Shown: positions 8,380-16,689 of the stretch, piece by piece
How positions within the stretch are numbered: position 1 is the stretch's first letter
Layout: the number at the start of each line of letters is the position of its first letter
DNA from: Nocardia brasiliensis ATCC 700358
GTDB taxonomy: Bacteria; Actinomycetota; Actinomycetes; Mycobacteriales; Mycobacteriaceae
DNA: 64,000 nt
Reading direction: 5' to 3'
NCBI RefSeq assembly: GCF_000250675.2
Contig: NC_018681.1
Coordinates: 2,728,001 to 2,792,000 of the forward strand
The notes under the pieces: model-generated
What the model saw: only the letters and a program-made list of their open reading frames with translations
The model's database searches: none
What the model was told of the DNA's origin: nothing
Made by a program: the position numbers and the translations under genes

Positions 8380-9534
8380 GTGACTATCGATCCGTTGAGC
8401 TGGTTGGACGAGCGCGCCGCGGCGCGGGTGGCCGCGGGGTTGCGCCGGGAGTTGCGACCGCGGGCGGCGCGGACGCCGTCGATCGACCTCGCCTCGAACG
8501 ACTACCTGGGGTTGGTGCGCCATCCCGAGGTGATCGAGGGGGCGATCGACGCGGTGCGGCGCTGGGGCGCCGGGGCCACCGGCTCCCGGCTCGTCACCGG
8601 CACCACCGCCGCGCACGCGGAACTGGAAGCCGACTTGGCCGAATTCGTCGGCGCCGAAGCAGGACTCGTGTTCGCCTCCGGTTACGCCGCCAACCTCGGT
8701 GTGGTCACCGCGCTGGCAGGCCGTGGGGCACTTGTCGTTTCGGACGCGGGCAGCCACGCGTCGCTGGTGGACGCGTGCCGATTGTCGCGGGCGCGGGTGG
8801 CGGTCGCCGGACACCGCGATGTCGAGGCGGTCGACCGGCTGCTGGCCGAGCGCACCGAGGAGCGAGCGCTGGTACTCACCGATTCGGTGTTCAGCGCTGA
8901 CGGTGACCTCGCGCCGCTGGTCGAGTTGCACCGGGTCACCCGGGCGCGTGGTGCGGTGCTGGTCGTGGACGAGGCGCACGGGCTCGGGGTGCGCGGTGCC
9001 GGCGGGCGCGGTCTGGTGCACGAGCTGGGGCTGGCCGGTCAGCCGGATCTGGTGATCACCGCGACCCTGTCGAAAGCCCTTGCCGCGCAAGGTGGTGTCG
9101 TCCTCGCCGCCGAACGGGTCCGCGCCCACCTCGTCGACGCGGCCCGCACCTTCATCTTCGACACCGGACTGGCTCCCGCCGCCGTCGGCGCGGCCCACGC
9201 CGCCCTCCGCGTGCTGCGCCGCGAACCGGACCTGGCTGCCCGCGTGCTCGAGCGCGCCGCCGACATCGCTCGCATCACGGGGGTACCCACCCCCGAATCA
9301 GCGGTCGTCTCAGTGGTACTCGGCAAGGCTCAGGTCGCCTTCGACGCGGCCCAGCAATGCCAGGCCCGCGGCCTAGACGTCGGATGCTTCCGTCCGCCCT
9401 CGGTCCCGGAGGGCACCTCCCGCCTCCGCCTCACCGCCCGCGCCAACCTCACCCCCGCCGAGATCACCGCCATCGCAACAATTCTCGGCCCGGTACTGGC
9501 CGAAGCCCGCGCCCCGGAAATGGTACATACCTGA
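8380..9534 (+). CDS. bioF: 8-Amino-7-oxononanoate synthase BioF
   Basis: PLP-dependent alpha-oxoamine synthase of 384 residues that condenses pimeloyl thioester with alanine. It shows IDLASNDYLGL, TGSRLVTGTTAAHAELE, VFASGYAANLG, VVDEAHGLGVRG and the PLP lysine in ATLSKAL near residue 232. A GTG at 8380 is chosen because the -10 element ends nine bases upstream and the palindrome occupies anything earlier. It follows bioA directly but keeps its own BioQ box. Hairpin repeats separate it from bioD. Confidence 0.96.
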   Translation: MTIDPLSWLDERAAARVAAGLRRELRPRAARTPSIDLASNDYLGLVRHPEVIEGAIDAVRRWGAGATGSRLVTGTTAAHAELEADLAEFVGAEAGLVFASGYAANLGVVTALAGRGALVVSDAGSHASLVDACRLSRARVAVAGHRDVEAVDRLLAERTEERALVLTDSVFSADGDLAPLVELHRVTRARGAVLVVDEAHGLGVRGAGGRGLVHELGLAGQPDLVITATLSKALAAQGGVVLAAERVRAHLVDAARTFIFDTGLAPAAVGAAHAALRVLRREPDLAARVLERAADIARITGVPTPESAVVSVVLGKAQVAFDAAQQCQARGLDVGCFRPPSVPEGTSRLRLTARANLTPAEITAIATILGPVLAEARAPEMVHT

Positions 9535-9584
9535 ACCCGGGCAGTGCCCGAAGGCTCCGGGCGTGCGGCGGGCGCACAATTCCC

Positions 9585-9652
9585 GCATCCCTTTCGTCTT
9601 CCTGCACCCGCTCTGCCCCACGAAAGCGGGTGCAGGAGAACAGAAGGAGTGC
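9585..9652 (+). terminator. Long hairpin downstream of bioF
   Basis: A perfect 12-bp stem (9601-9612 with 9625-9636, core CTGCACCCGCT / AGCGGGTGCAG) sits inside a longer imperfect inverted repeat reaching 9585-9652. No poly-T run follows. It is 50 bp past the bioF stop and belongs to the same hairpin family as the elements at 9742, 9977 and 10788. Confidence 0.55.
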
Positions 9653-10048
9653 GCGAGCGGCGGCGAGTCCTCGGGGCGGACAGCATGCGGGGCACGAGCA
9701 AGCGTGGGGCGGAACGAGGTGTGCCGGGTGTGGTGCATTTTCCGCACCCTTTCTGTGTTGTCGCACTCGCTCTGGCATGCGGGAGCGGGTGCGTGAACAC
9801 GGAAGGGGTGCGGATGTCAGAGGGTGGTGTGGGCATCGGGGTGTGCGAGCGGCGGCGCGTCCTCAGGGGCCGAACAGCTTGGGGGTACGAGCAAGCGTGG
9901 AGTGGAACGGGTTGCGGACGAGCTCGCCCGTGTATCGGCGGCGGCAGTCGCCGGTGTGCCGGGTGTGGTGCATTTTCCGCACCCTTTCTGTGTTGTCGCA
10001 CCCGCTTTGGCATGCGGGAGCGGGTGCGCGAACACGGAAGGGGTGCGG
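9652..10048 (+). repeat. Two tandem copies of a hairpin-bearing intergenic repeat
   Basis: Two 95-bp segments, 9719-9813 and 9954-10048, differ at only a few positions. Each carries a large imperfect hairpin (9742-9813 and 9977-10048) with inner stem GCACYCGCT / AGCGGGTGC and outer arms GCACCC / GGGGTGC. The sequence before each copy (from 9652 and from 9843) is also related, including a shared GCGAGCGGCGGCG and CGAGCAAGCGTGG. I see no convincing gene in this gap, although open frames cross it. It separates bioF from bioD. Confidence 0.75.
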
Positions 10049-10106
10049 GGAGTCGGGGGAGGGCGTGGGGTGAGCAGGATCGTCTATTCGAGAGTGAGGT
10101 GTGGTT

Positions 10107-10781
10107 GTGGGTGTTTTGTTGATCACCGGGACGTCTACGGATGTGGGTAAGACGGTGGTGACGGCGGCGGTCGCGGCGATGGCGCTGGCGCAAGGGAAGT
10201 CGGTGGCGGTGTGTAAGCCGGGGCAGACCGGGGTGGCGCCGGGCGAACCCGGGGATCTGGCGGCCATCGAACGGCTCAGCGGTGTCACGCGGACCGCCGA
10301 ATTCGCCCGGTATCCCGATCCACTGGCACCGGATACCGCGGCCCGCCGCGCCGGACTGCCGGAGCTGACGCTGGCCGAAACCGTCGCGGGCATAGCCGAA
10401 CTCGGTGACGCGGACCTGGTGCTGGTGGAGGGCGCGGGCGGGCTGCTGGTGCGGCTCGGTGACTTCACCCTGCTCGACCTGGCCGAAAAGCTCGCCGCCC
10501 CGGTGCTGGTGGTGTCCGCGGCCGGACTCGGCACCCTGAATCACACCGAATTGACCACTCGCGCACTGCACGCCGCGGGCGTGCGCTGCGCGGGCGTGGT
10601 GATCGGTTCCTGGCCCACCGAACCCGACCTCGCCATGCAGTGCAACCGGGTCGACCTGCCGCGCCTCACCGGCGTCGACCTGGTCGGCGCGATCCCCGCA
10701 GGCGCAGGCTCCTGGCCACGCGTGAGCTTCACCAGCGCGGCCCCGTCCTGGTTCGCCCCGTCCTGGTCGCCGTTCACCTGA
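10107..10781 (+). CDS. bioD: Dethiobiotin synthetase BioD
   Basis: ATP-dependent carboxylase of 224 residues that closes the ureido ring of dethiobiotin. The P-loop GTSTDVGKT lies near residue 8; CKPGQTG and VEGAGGLLV are family motifs. The GTG at 10107 is preferred over the one at 10101 because GAGG (10096-10099) then has normal spacing. It lies 570 bp past bioF with repeat DNA between, and no BioQ box precedes it, so how it is transcribed is unclear: read-through from bioF or a weak promoter near 10085. Confidence 0.95.
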   Translation: MGVLLITGTSTDVGKTVVTAAVAAMALAQGKSVAVCKPGQTGVAPGEPGDLAAIERLSGVTRTAEFARYPDPLAPDTAARRAGLPELTLAETVAGIAELGDADLVLVEGAGGLLVRLGDFTLLDLAEKLAAPVLVVSAAGLGTLNHTELTTRALHAAGVRCAGVVIGSWPTEPDLAMQCNRVDLPRLTGVDLVGAIPAGAGSWPRVSFTSAAPSWFAPSWSPFT

Positions 10782-10787
10782 ACCTCG

Positions 10788-10857
10788 CGCACCCCTTCTG
10801 CTTTCCCGCACCCGCTGTGCCGTGCCACAGCGGGTGCGAAGACCCAGAACAGGTGCG
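10788..10857 (+). terminator. Hairpin downstream of bioD
   Basis: A perfect 13-bp stem, CGCACCCGCTGTG (10807-10819) with its complement at 10826-10838, has a 6-nt loop. It is nested in weaker outer arms GCACCCC / AGGTGC. It starts a few bases after the bioD stop and matches the family seen at 9585, 9742 and 9977. It probably ends the bio transcript, although no U-tract follows. The stretch 10858-11064 holds only GC-rich sequence with no gene I can support. Confidence 0.6.
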
Positions 10858-11064
10858 AAGACTCAGCAGGGGTGCGCGAACTCGAGACCGCGTCCCCGGT
10901 TGGCGACCCGAGGATCAACGGGCTCCGCACCTCGAAGCACCGGTGCTGCCTCGGGCCGGAGGTGGCGGCCCGCACCGGAGGGGGCGCGCATCGGAAGCGG
11001 CGGCTCGCACTGGGGACGCCTCGCACCGGGTGCGACGCCTCGCGCCGGCGCGGGGAGCGCATAC

Positions 11065-12090
11065 TCAGCGGATGGCGTCGTCGGCGCGGGGCTCGATGGT
11101 GGAGGCGGGGACCAGGTTCCAGCGCTCGAGTTGTTTGCGGATCTGTTCGGCGGCGTCGATGTTGAGCGGCCCGCTGGTCCACATGGCGTAGGGGAGATTG
11201 AGGAAGCGGCCCTCGGTGACGGCGCGGAGCTGATTGATCCCGGGCTTGCTGCGCAGCGCGTCCAGTTTCTGCGCGAAGGTCTGTGGCGGGTAGTCGACGA
11301 ACATGATGGCGTCGGGGTCGGCGGCGGCGAGCCGTTCCCAGGACACCCGCGTCCAGGTGTCAGGCACATCGCTGAGCACGTTGCGTCCGCCCGCGGCGTC
11401 CAGGATCGCTTGGGGCGCACCGAAACTGCCGCTCGACATGAGCGAGTCGGTGGCGCTGTCGAACAGGAAGATGGTCGGTTTGCGTTCCGCCTGCGGTGCG
11501 GCATGCAACGCGGTGAGGCGCTGGTCCAGGTCCGCGGTGACCTCGGCGGCGCGCTCGGTGCGTCCGGTGATCGCACCGAGGTTGGTGAGATCGGTGCGCA
11601 GCGCCGTCCACGGCTCGACGATGCCGCGCGGCCTCTCGCCGTTGCGCTGGCGGCAGCTCTCGGTGAGCGTGTAGGCCGCGATACCGGCCTTCTGCAAAGA
11701 ATCCGGGGTGAGGTTCTTCGCCTCGTCGTACCCGTAGCTCCAGCCGGCCACCATCACGTCGGGGCCCTGCGCCAGCACCGTTTCCCGGGACGGATACTCC
11801 GGCGCAACGGATTTCAGCTGATCGACAACGGGACCGTAGTGCCTGCGCAGCGTATCGGCATCGCGCTGCACACTCGACACCGCGACGGTCTGGTCTTGCG
11901 CGCCCAGCGCCAGCACCATCGAGATCAGGTTGCCGTCGTTGACGAACAACCGCTGGGCCGGCGTCGGAAAGCGCACGTCCACATCGCAATTCCGCACGGT
12001 CAGGTCCCCGCCCGCCGATTTCTCGGCACTACATCCGGCCACCGCGGCGGCCAAGGCCACCGCCACCAGCAGGCGCATCCCGTGTCTCAT
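11065..12090 (-). CDS. btuF: ABC transporter substrate-binding lipoprotein, vitamin B12 type (BtuF-like)
   Basis: A 341-residue periplasmic-binding lipoprotein with a signal peptide and lipobox VAGC near residue 22, followed by a class III (FecB/BtuF) fold. It has NDGNLISMVLALG early, a helical spine in the middle, and PDAIMFVDYPPQ and NLPYAMWTSG late. The ATG at 12088-12090 has AAAGGTAG six bases upstream. It is the third gene after btuC and btuD, whose leader is a cobalamin riboswitch. That context, more than the sequence, assigns B12 instead of siderophore as ligand. Confidence 0.82.
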   Translation of the reverse strand: MRHGMRLLVAVALAAAVAGCSAEKSAGGDLTVRNCDVDVRFPTPAQRLFVNDGNLISMVLALGAQDQTVAVSSVQRDADTLRRHYGPVVDQLKSVAPEYPSRETVLAQGPDVMVAGWSYGYDEAKNLTPDSLQKAGIAAYTLTESCRQRNGERPRGIVEPWTALRTDLTNLGAITGRTERAAEVTADLDQRLTALHAAPQAERKPTIFLFDSATDSLMSSGSFGAPQAILDAAGGRNVLSDVPDTWTRVSWERLAAADPDAIMFVDYPPQTFAQKLDALRSKPGINQLRAVTEGRFLNLPYAMWTSGPLNIDAAEQIRKQLERWNLVPASTIEPRADDAIR

Positions 12091-12229
12091 CGATCTACCT
12101 TTCGTTGATTGCCGACATGTCGAAAGCATTGCCCGCGCCACCAGATCCCCCGCGACCGGATCCGATGCGTTGCAGGCCATCCGGATAGGGCGTCTCCGCA
12201 CCGCTCGACCATTCGGATCCGCGTACCGG

Positions 12230-13108
12230 TCATGGCACGCGCGGGGTGATGAGCAGGTGCGGGTGGCCGGTGGTCGGGTGCGGAACCCGCAGGGCTTGCA
12301 CTGCGAAGACGGCTTCGACGACGTCGGGGGCCAGCGCGGTCGCGGGTGGTGCGAGCGGATGCGCGGTGCCGTTGTGCAGCACCAGGATTCGGTCGCAGTA
12401 GCGATCGGCCAGCGTGAGGTCGTGCAGCGCCATGACGACGGTGCGGTGCAAGGTGCGGGCCAGCGCCAAGAGTTCCAGCCGGTGGGTGATGTCCAGATGG
12501 TTGGTCGGCTCGTCCAGCAGCAGCACCGGGGTGTCCTGCACCAGTGCCCGCGCCAGCAGCACCCGCTGGCGTTCGCCGCCGGAGAGGTGGTGCACCGGAC
12601 GGTCGGCGAACCCGGCCAGATCGACGGTGGCCAAAGCTTTTTCGATCACCTGCTGTTCGCGCGGTGACCCGGCGCCCCACGGCGGCAGATACGGGGTCCG
12701 GCCGAGCGCGACCACCTCACCGGCGCGCAGGTCGGCGGGCGGTCGTTCGTCCTGCGCCACCGACGCCACGGTCCGCGCCCGCTGCCGTGCCGACAACCCC
12801 TGCAGCACTTGGCCGTCCACGAGCACCCGCCCACGCACCGGCTTCCGTACTCCCGCGAGCACCTGCAGCAGGGTTGTTTTACCGGTCCCGTTCGGCCCGA
12901 CGATCCCGATCGTCTCTCCGGCCCGCACCGTGAAACTCACGTCGGACACCACCGTCCGCCGCCCCGCCGCACAAGCCAGCCCCTCGGCCACCAGGACCCC
13001 GCCGCTTTGGGCACGCTCGGCTCGTTGCGCGAATCCGCCCGGGTCCGCGCCGGTATCGTCGCGCCGGACCGAGTCGGGCGCGTCCGTAACTCGGTTGCGC
13101 CGGTTCAC
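12230..13108 (-). CDS. btuD: ABC transporter ATP-binding protein, vitamin B12 type (BtuD-like)
   Basis: A 292-residue ATPase of the iron-chelate/B12 uptake class. Walker A is GPNGTGKTT, the signature is LSGGERQRVLLARAL, Walker B is VLLLDEPTNHLD, and the H-loop is ALHDLT. About 35 residues precede the domain. The GTG start overlaps the btuC stop (GTGA), so it is coupled to the permease. A 139-bp gap separates it from btuF. It energises import through BtuC. Confidence 0.88.
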   Translation of the reverse strand: MNRRNRVTDAPDSVRRDDTGADPGGFAQRAERAQSGGVLVAEGLACAAGRRTVVSDVSFTVRAGETIGIVGPNGTGKTTLLQVLAGVRKPVRGRVLVDGQVLQGLSARQRARTVASVAQDERPPADLRAGEVVALGRTPYLPPWGAGSPREQQVIEKALATVDLAGFADRPVHHLSGGERQRVLLARALVQDTPVLLLDEPTNHLDITHRLELLALARTLHRTVVMALHDLTLADRYCDRILVLHNGTAHPLAPPATALAPDVVEAVFAVQALRVPHPTTGHPHLLITPRVP

Positions 13109-14136
13109 GATTCACCGAAGCGGTAGCGGCGGCGGCCCATGAGGATGAGGAAGGCGGGGGCGCCGATCAGTCCGGTGAGGACGCCGACGGGGATTTCGGT
13201 GGGGCGCACGACGATGCGGGTGAAGGCGTCGGCGATGACGAGGAACAGGGCGCCGCAGAGGGCGCACGCGGGCAGCAGGCTGCGGTGGCGCGGACCGACC
13301 AGCAGGCGGGTGGCGTGCGGCACGACCAGGCCGACGAAGCCGATGCCGCCGGAGACCGCGACGAGCACGCCGACCAGCACCGCGAGCAACACGAACAATC
13401 CGATGCGGAGTTCCTTCACCGGAACGCCCAGTGACGCGGCGGTATCGGCGCCGACGGTCAGCGCGTCCAGCCAGCCGCCGATGGCCAGTAGCACGACGCC
13501 CGCGAGGGCGACGACACTGAGCGGCAACGCGATTCGCGTCCAGTCGGCTCCGGCGAGACTGCCGAGCAACCAGAACAGCACGGATTGGGCGGCGGCCGGG
13601 TCGGGCCGCCGGAAGATCAGGTAGCTGCTCAGCGCGGCGAAGGCGGAGCCGAGGACGGTGCCGGTGAGCACCAGACGCAGCGGCGTGAGCCCGCCCTGCG
13701 CCACGGCGATCAGGAAGACCAGCGCCGCCGCGATGAACGCACCGACCAGCGCGCCGCCGGAGAGTGCCCACACGCCCGCCCCGGCGAACAACCCCGAGGT
13801 GATGACCGCGGCCGCGCCGACTCCCGCACCCGAGGACACGCCGAGCAGGTACGGGTCGGCGAGCGGATTGCGCACCAGCGTCTGCATCGCGGTCCCGGCC
13901 AGTGCGAGGCCGGCCCCGACGATCGCGGCGAGCACGGTGCGCGGTACGCGCAGCTGCCACACGATGGTGTCCAGTCCGAAATCGGTGGGCGGCTGTCCGG
14001 TGAGCCGGTGCCGCAGCACCTCGATCACCGAGGAGACCGGCAGGTTCTCCGCACCGAAACCGGTGGCGACGAGCATGGCGCAGGCGAGTAGCGCCCCGAG
14101 TACGGGCAGCACGATCGCCGTGCGGGCACGGATCAT
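13105..14136 (-). CDS. btuC: ABC transporter permease, vitamin B12 type (BtuC-like, FecCD family)
   Basis: A 343-residue polytopic membrane protein of the FecCD family with about ten hydrophobic segments. Typical motifs are LRVPRTVLAAIVGAGLALAG, GTAMQTLVRNPLADPYLLG, FWLLGSLAGADW and GFVGLVVPHATRL. It is the first gene after the cobalamin riboswitch and thus the first expressed when B12 is scarce. FecCD permeases also serve siderophores; the riboswitch is what points to corrinoids. Confidence 0.88.
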   Translation of the reverse strand: MIRARTAIVLPVLGALLACAMLVATGFGAENLPVSSVIEVLRHRLTGQPPTDFGLDTIVWQLRVPRTVLAAIVGAGLALAGTAMQTLVRNPLADPYLLGVSSGAGVGAAAVITSGLFAGAGVWALSGGALVGAFIAAALVFLIAVAQGGLTPLRLVLTGTVLGSAFAALSSYLIFRRPDPAAAQSVLFWLLGSLAGADWTRIALPLSVVALAGVVLLAIGGWLDALTVGADTAASLGVPVKELRIGLFVLLAVLVGVLVAVSGGIGFVGLVVPHATRLLVGPRHRSLLPACALCGALFLVIADAFTRIVVRPTEIPVGVLTGLIGAPAFLILMGRRRYRFGES

Positions 14137-14179
14137 CGGCGTTGCTCCACAGGCAAGTCGCGGCCTCTCCAGAGTTGCG

Positions 14180-14305
14180 CGGCAGGGGAGGTCTGACTCT
14201 CGCCGTGGTGGCGATCACAGTGGCGCGACCGTACCGGATTCGCACCGGTTTCCCGCACCTGCCAGGTAGGACGGGAGAACTCTACCGGTCGGTCGGGTTA
14301 ACACT
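14180..14305 (-). ncRNA. Cobalamin (AdoCbl) riboswitch
   Basis: On the minus strand the core reads GGGAAACCGGTGCGAATCC, then GGTACGGTCGCGCCACTGTG (plus-strand 14210-14254), which is the conserved central part of the cobalamin riboswitch. The 3' closing element AGTCAGACC follows (14191-14199) with CCCCTGCC next to it. About 40 nt then lead to the btuC start. The 5' boundary is approximate. Binding of adenosylcobalamin should shut off btuC-btuD-btuF. Confidence 0.9.
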
Positions 14306-14363
14306 CGCGCGGGGCTGCGCAGGAGATGGCGACGGCGCGGTTCCGTTACCTACAGTGGGGAAG

Positions 14364-15533
14364 ATGTCGCCGTTCGAAGACCGGCACCCGTCCACTGTCG
14401 CGGACTGGGACGACGCGCGACGCAGAGCCCGGCTGCGGGAAACGAACCTGTGGCACGAGTGGAAGTCGTTGCGCCGGACCAAGTCGGCCATGGTGCGGGT
14501 GCTCGTACTGCTCGTCGCCGTACTCATCTGCTATGCGCAATATCTGACCTTCGATGTGCAACCGGAAGCGGCGCGGCTGGCACGCACCGACCCCGCGATC
14601 CTGCCCGTCGCGGCACCGGCCGACCCGCGCGACTGGGACACCGTGGTGGTGGACATGGTCGGTCTCGGCAACGTGGACGCCAGCGCGACCGCCGCGGCAC
14701 TGCCCTCGCTGCGCCGGATGGGCATGGTGTGGGCGATCCGCTACGACAACGAAGGTATCGACACCAAGGTCATCGCCGAGCTGATCGTGCGCGCCGCCGA
14801 GCTGTCCGGGTTGAAGAACGTCGTGCTGGTCGGGCACAGCATGGGCGGGGTGATCGCGCTGGAGGTGGCCAAGCACATCCACCTCGACAGCGATCGCAGG
14901 CTGGTGGGGGTGCTCCTGGACTGCACGCCGGTGGACCTGAACGCGGTCCGCCCGGAGAGCCGCGGTCGCGGCGAGGACATGGTGCGCTGGATGCGCTGGC
15001 TGCCCGGTGCGCGCGAGAGCAGGCTGCTGCGCCTGGCGGTGGAAACCTATGCGCGGCGGGACCGTTTCGTCTCGCACGGCGGAGGCGGCACGCCGCCGGG
15101 CATCCGCTTCGCCCAGCTGCGTAACGTGCTCGACGAGGTGCTGCGGGAGAAGATCTTCTCCCGCAACGCGGCGAGCAACGGTTTGATCGAGTCGCAGTTC
15201 ACCGCGATCGTCGCGGGCGGTGCGACGAACGATCTGCGTGCCCTGGCCGCGCCGGTGGACGGAAAGGCCCGTCCCGCTGTCGTTTTCATTCGCCCGCGGG
15301 ACGCGAGCCGGGACCGGGTGGTCGATGTCGAGTACTCGCACCGGGTGCTGATCGAGCAGGCCGGCGGGGTCGACGGCACCCTCTCGGTGGTGCAGGCGCG
15401 AAACACCGGGCACGCCAACCCGATGCAGCGTCCGGTGGAGTACAACACGGTGATCGAGCAGCAGATCGTGCCCTTCATCCAGCGCTACCAGCAGCAGGTG
15501 CGCACGACGATCAGCTCGGCCGCACCGCGCTGA
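14364..15533 (+). CDS. Membrane-anchored alpha/beta hydrolase
   Basis: A 389-residue protein with a cytoplasmic basic N-terminus, one transmembrane helix near residues 44-62 (VRVLVLLVAVLICY) and an outside alpha/beta-hydrolase domain. The nucleophile elbow is VGHSMGG. A late NTGHANPMQ segment likely gives the catalytic His. Start ATG 14364 follows GTGGGGAAG. It is divergent from the B12 operon. Substrate unknown; lipid or ester hydrolysis is a guess from the fold. Confidence 0.8.
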   Translation: MSPFEDRHPSTVADWDDARRRARLRETNLWHEWKSLRRTKSAMVRVLVLLVAVLICYAQYLTFDVQPEAARLARTDPAILPVAAPADPRDWDTVVVDMVGLGNVDASATAAALPSLRRMGMVWAIRYDNEGIDTKVIAELIVRAAELSGLKNVVLVGHSMGGVIALEVAKHIHLDSDRRLVGVLLDCTPVDLNAVRPESRGRGEDMVRWMRWLPGARESRLLRLAVETYARRDRFVSHGGGGTPPGIRFAQLRNVLDEVLREKIFSRNAASNGLIESQFTAIVAGGATNDLRALAAPVDGKARPAVVFIRPRDASRDRVVDVEYSHRVLIEQAGGVDGTLSVVQARNTGHANPMQRPVEYNTVIEQQIVPFIQRYQQQVRTTISSAAPR

Positions 15534-15597
15534 GTCAGTTCGAACCAGCCTGAGACAAACGGTGTTCGGGCCGGTTTTGTCTTGTTTGAATCCGAGT

Positions 15598-16689
15598 ATG
15601 TACCGACCACGCACGTCCCTGTTCGGCCGCCATGGCCGCACCACCGCCGCATTGCTCGCCGTGGCAACCGTTGCGACCCTCGGACTCACCGGCTGCTCGA
15701 ACAACGACAAGCCGGTCGATCCCGTCGCCGATACGCCGCTACCCGTAGAGGTTCCGGCCGGCACCACCATCGTGGTCGCCGACCAGCAGGAGCGGTTGCA
15801 GACCGCGCTGCGGGTGTCCGGCGAGCTGGACAAGCTGCCGTTCAAGGTGGAGTTCGCCAACTTCATCGGCGGCCCTGCGATCTTGGAGGCGTTCCGCGCC
15901 GAGGCGGCCGATATCGCGCCGGTCGGCGACGTCCCGCCGATCCACGCCTTGGCCGCGGGCCAAGACGTGCCGATCGTGGCCGCCTACCAAACCAGCAGTA
16001 CCGCATTGAAACTCGCGGTGGCGCCGGGCAAGCAGATCACTGAGCTGGCCGATCTCAAAGGCAAGAAGATCGCCTACGCCGAAGGCACCGCGCAGCAGGC
16101 CGCGGTGTTGCGGGCACTGGACAAAGCCGGGCTGAAACCCGCTGACGTGCAACTGGTCCGGTTGCAACTCGCCGAGTTCCTCGACGCGGTGCGGACCGGT
16201 CAGGTGGACGTCGCCCCGCTGATCGAGCCCAATGTCACTCGGCTGCTGCGCACTCCGGGTGCGAGCCTCATTCCGGACAGCGAGACCGAAGGCATCTACG
16301 GCGGCCTCGCCTACCTCTACGCGCGCCGCGCGGTGGTGCAGGACCCGGCCAAGGCGGCCGCGACACGTGCCCTGGTGGGCGCCTACATCCGTGCCTACCA
16401 GTGGACCAACACGCACCAGGACGAATGGGCGCGCAAGTACTACATCGAAAACCAGAAGGTGAGCGCCGACGACGCGAAGCGCATCGTCGATTCGCTCGGC
16501 ATTCTCACCTTCCCGCAGCTGAACCAGCAGCTCGTCGACCGGCAGCAGGCCACCATCGACGCCATCGACAAGGCGGGCGAGCTGCCGAAGAAGGTGCAGG
16601 CCGCCAAGGGTTTCGACCTGCGCTTCGACGCCGCGATCACCGAGGCGGTCAGCGCCAGCGGCGCCGCCCACGCACCGAAGGAACGCTGA
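15598..16689 (+). CDS. ABC transporter substrate-binding lipoprotein (SsuA/nitrate-sulfonate-taurine family)
   Basis: A 363-residue lipoprotein with basic N-terminus, hydrophobic core and lipobox LTGC near residue 34. The mature part matches the SsuA/TauA fold: FIGGPAILEAFRAEAADIAPVGDVPP, ADLKGKKIAYAEGTAQQAAVLRAL (each part of longer matches) and a late region with NQQLVDRQQATID. It begins a four-gene run with permease, ATPase and flavin monooxygenase, which is the layout of organosulfur scavenging. The precise ligand is not visible. Confidence 0.88.
   Translation: MYRPRTSLFGRHGRTTAALLAVATVATLGLTGCSNNDKPVDPVADTPLPVEVPAGTTIVVADQQERLQTALRVSGELDKLPFKVEFANFIGGPAILEAFRAEAADIAPVGDVPPIHALAAGQDVPIVAAYQTSSTALKLAVAPGKQITELADLKGKKIAYAEGTAQQAAVLRALDKAGLKPADVQLVRLQLAEFLDAVRTGQVDVAPLIEPNVTRLLRTPGASLIPDSETEGIYGGLAYLYARRAVVQDPAKAAATRALVGAYIRAYQWTNTHQDEWARKYYIENQKVSADDAKRIVDSLGILTFPQLNQQLVDRQQATIDAIDKAGELPKKVQAAKGFDLRFDAAITEAVSASGAAHAPKER

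Noticed and set aside
9652..10048. Possible CRISPR array
   Set aside because: Only two long repeats with internal hairpins, no regular spacers and no cas genes.
10000..10107. BioQ box before bioD
   Set aside because: No TGAAC-N3-GTTCA sequence is present there.
12230..14136. Siderophore uptake as the role of the FecCD-type transporter
   Set aside because: The cobalamin riboswitch in the leader makes corrinoid uptake the better reading.
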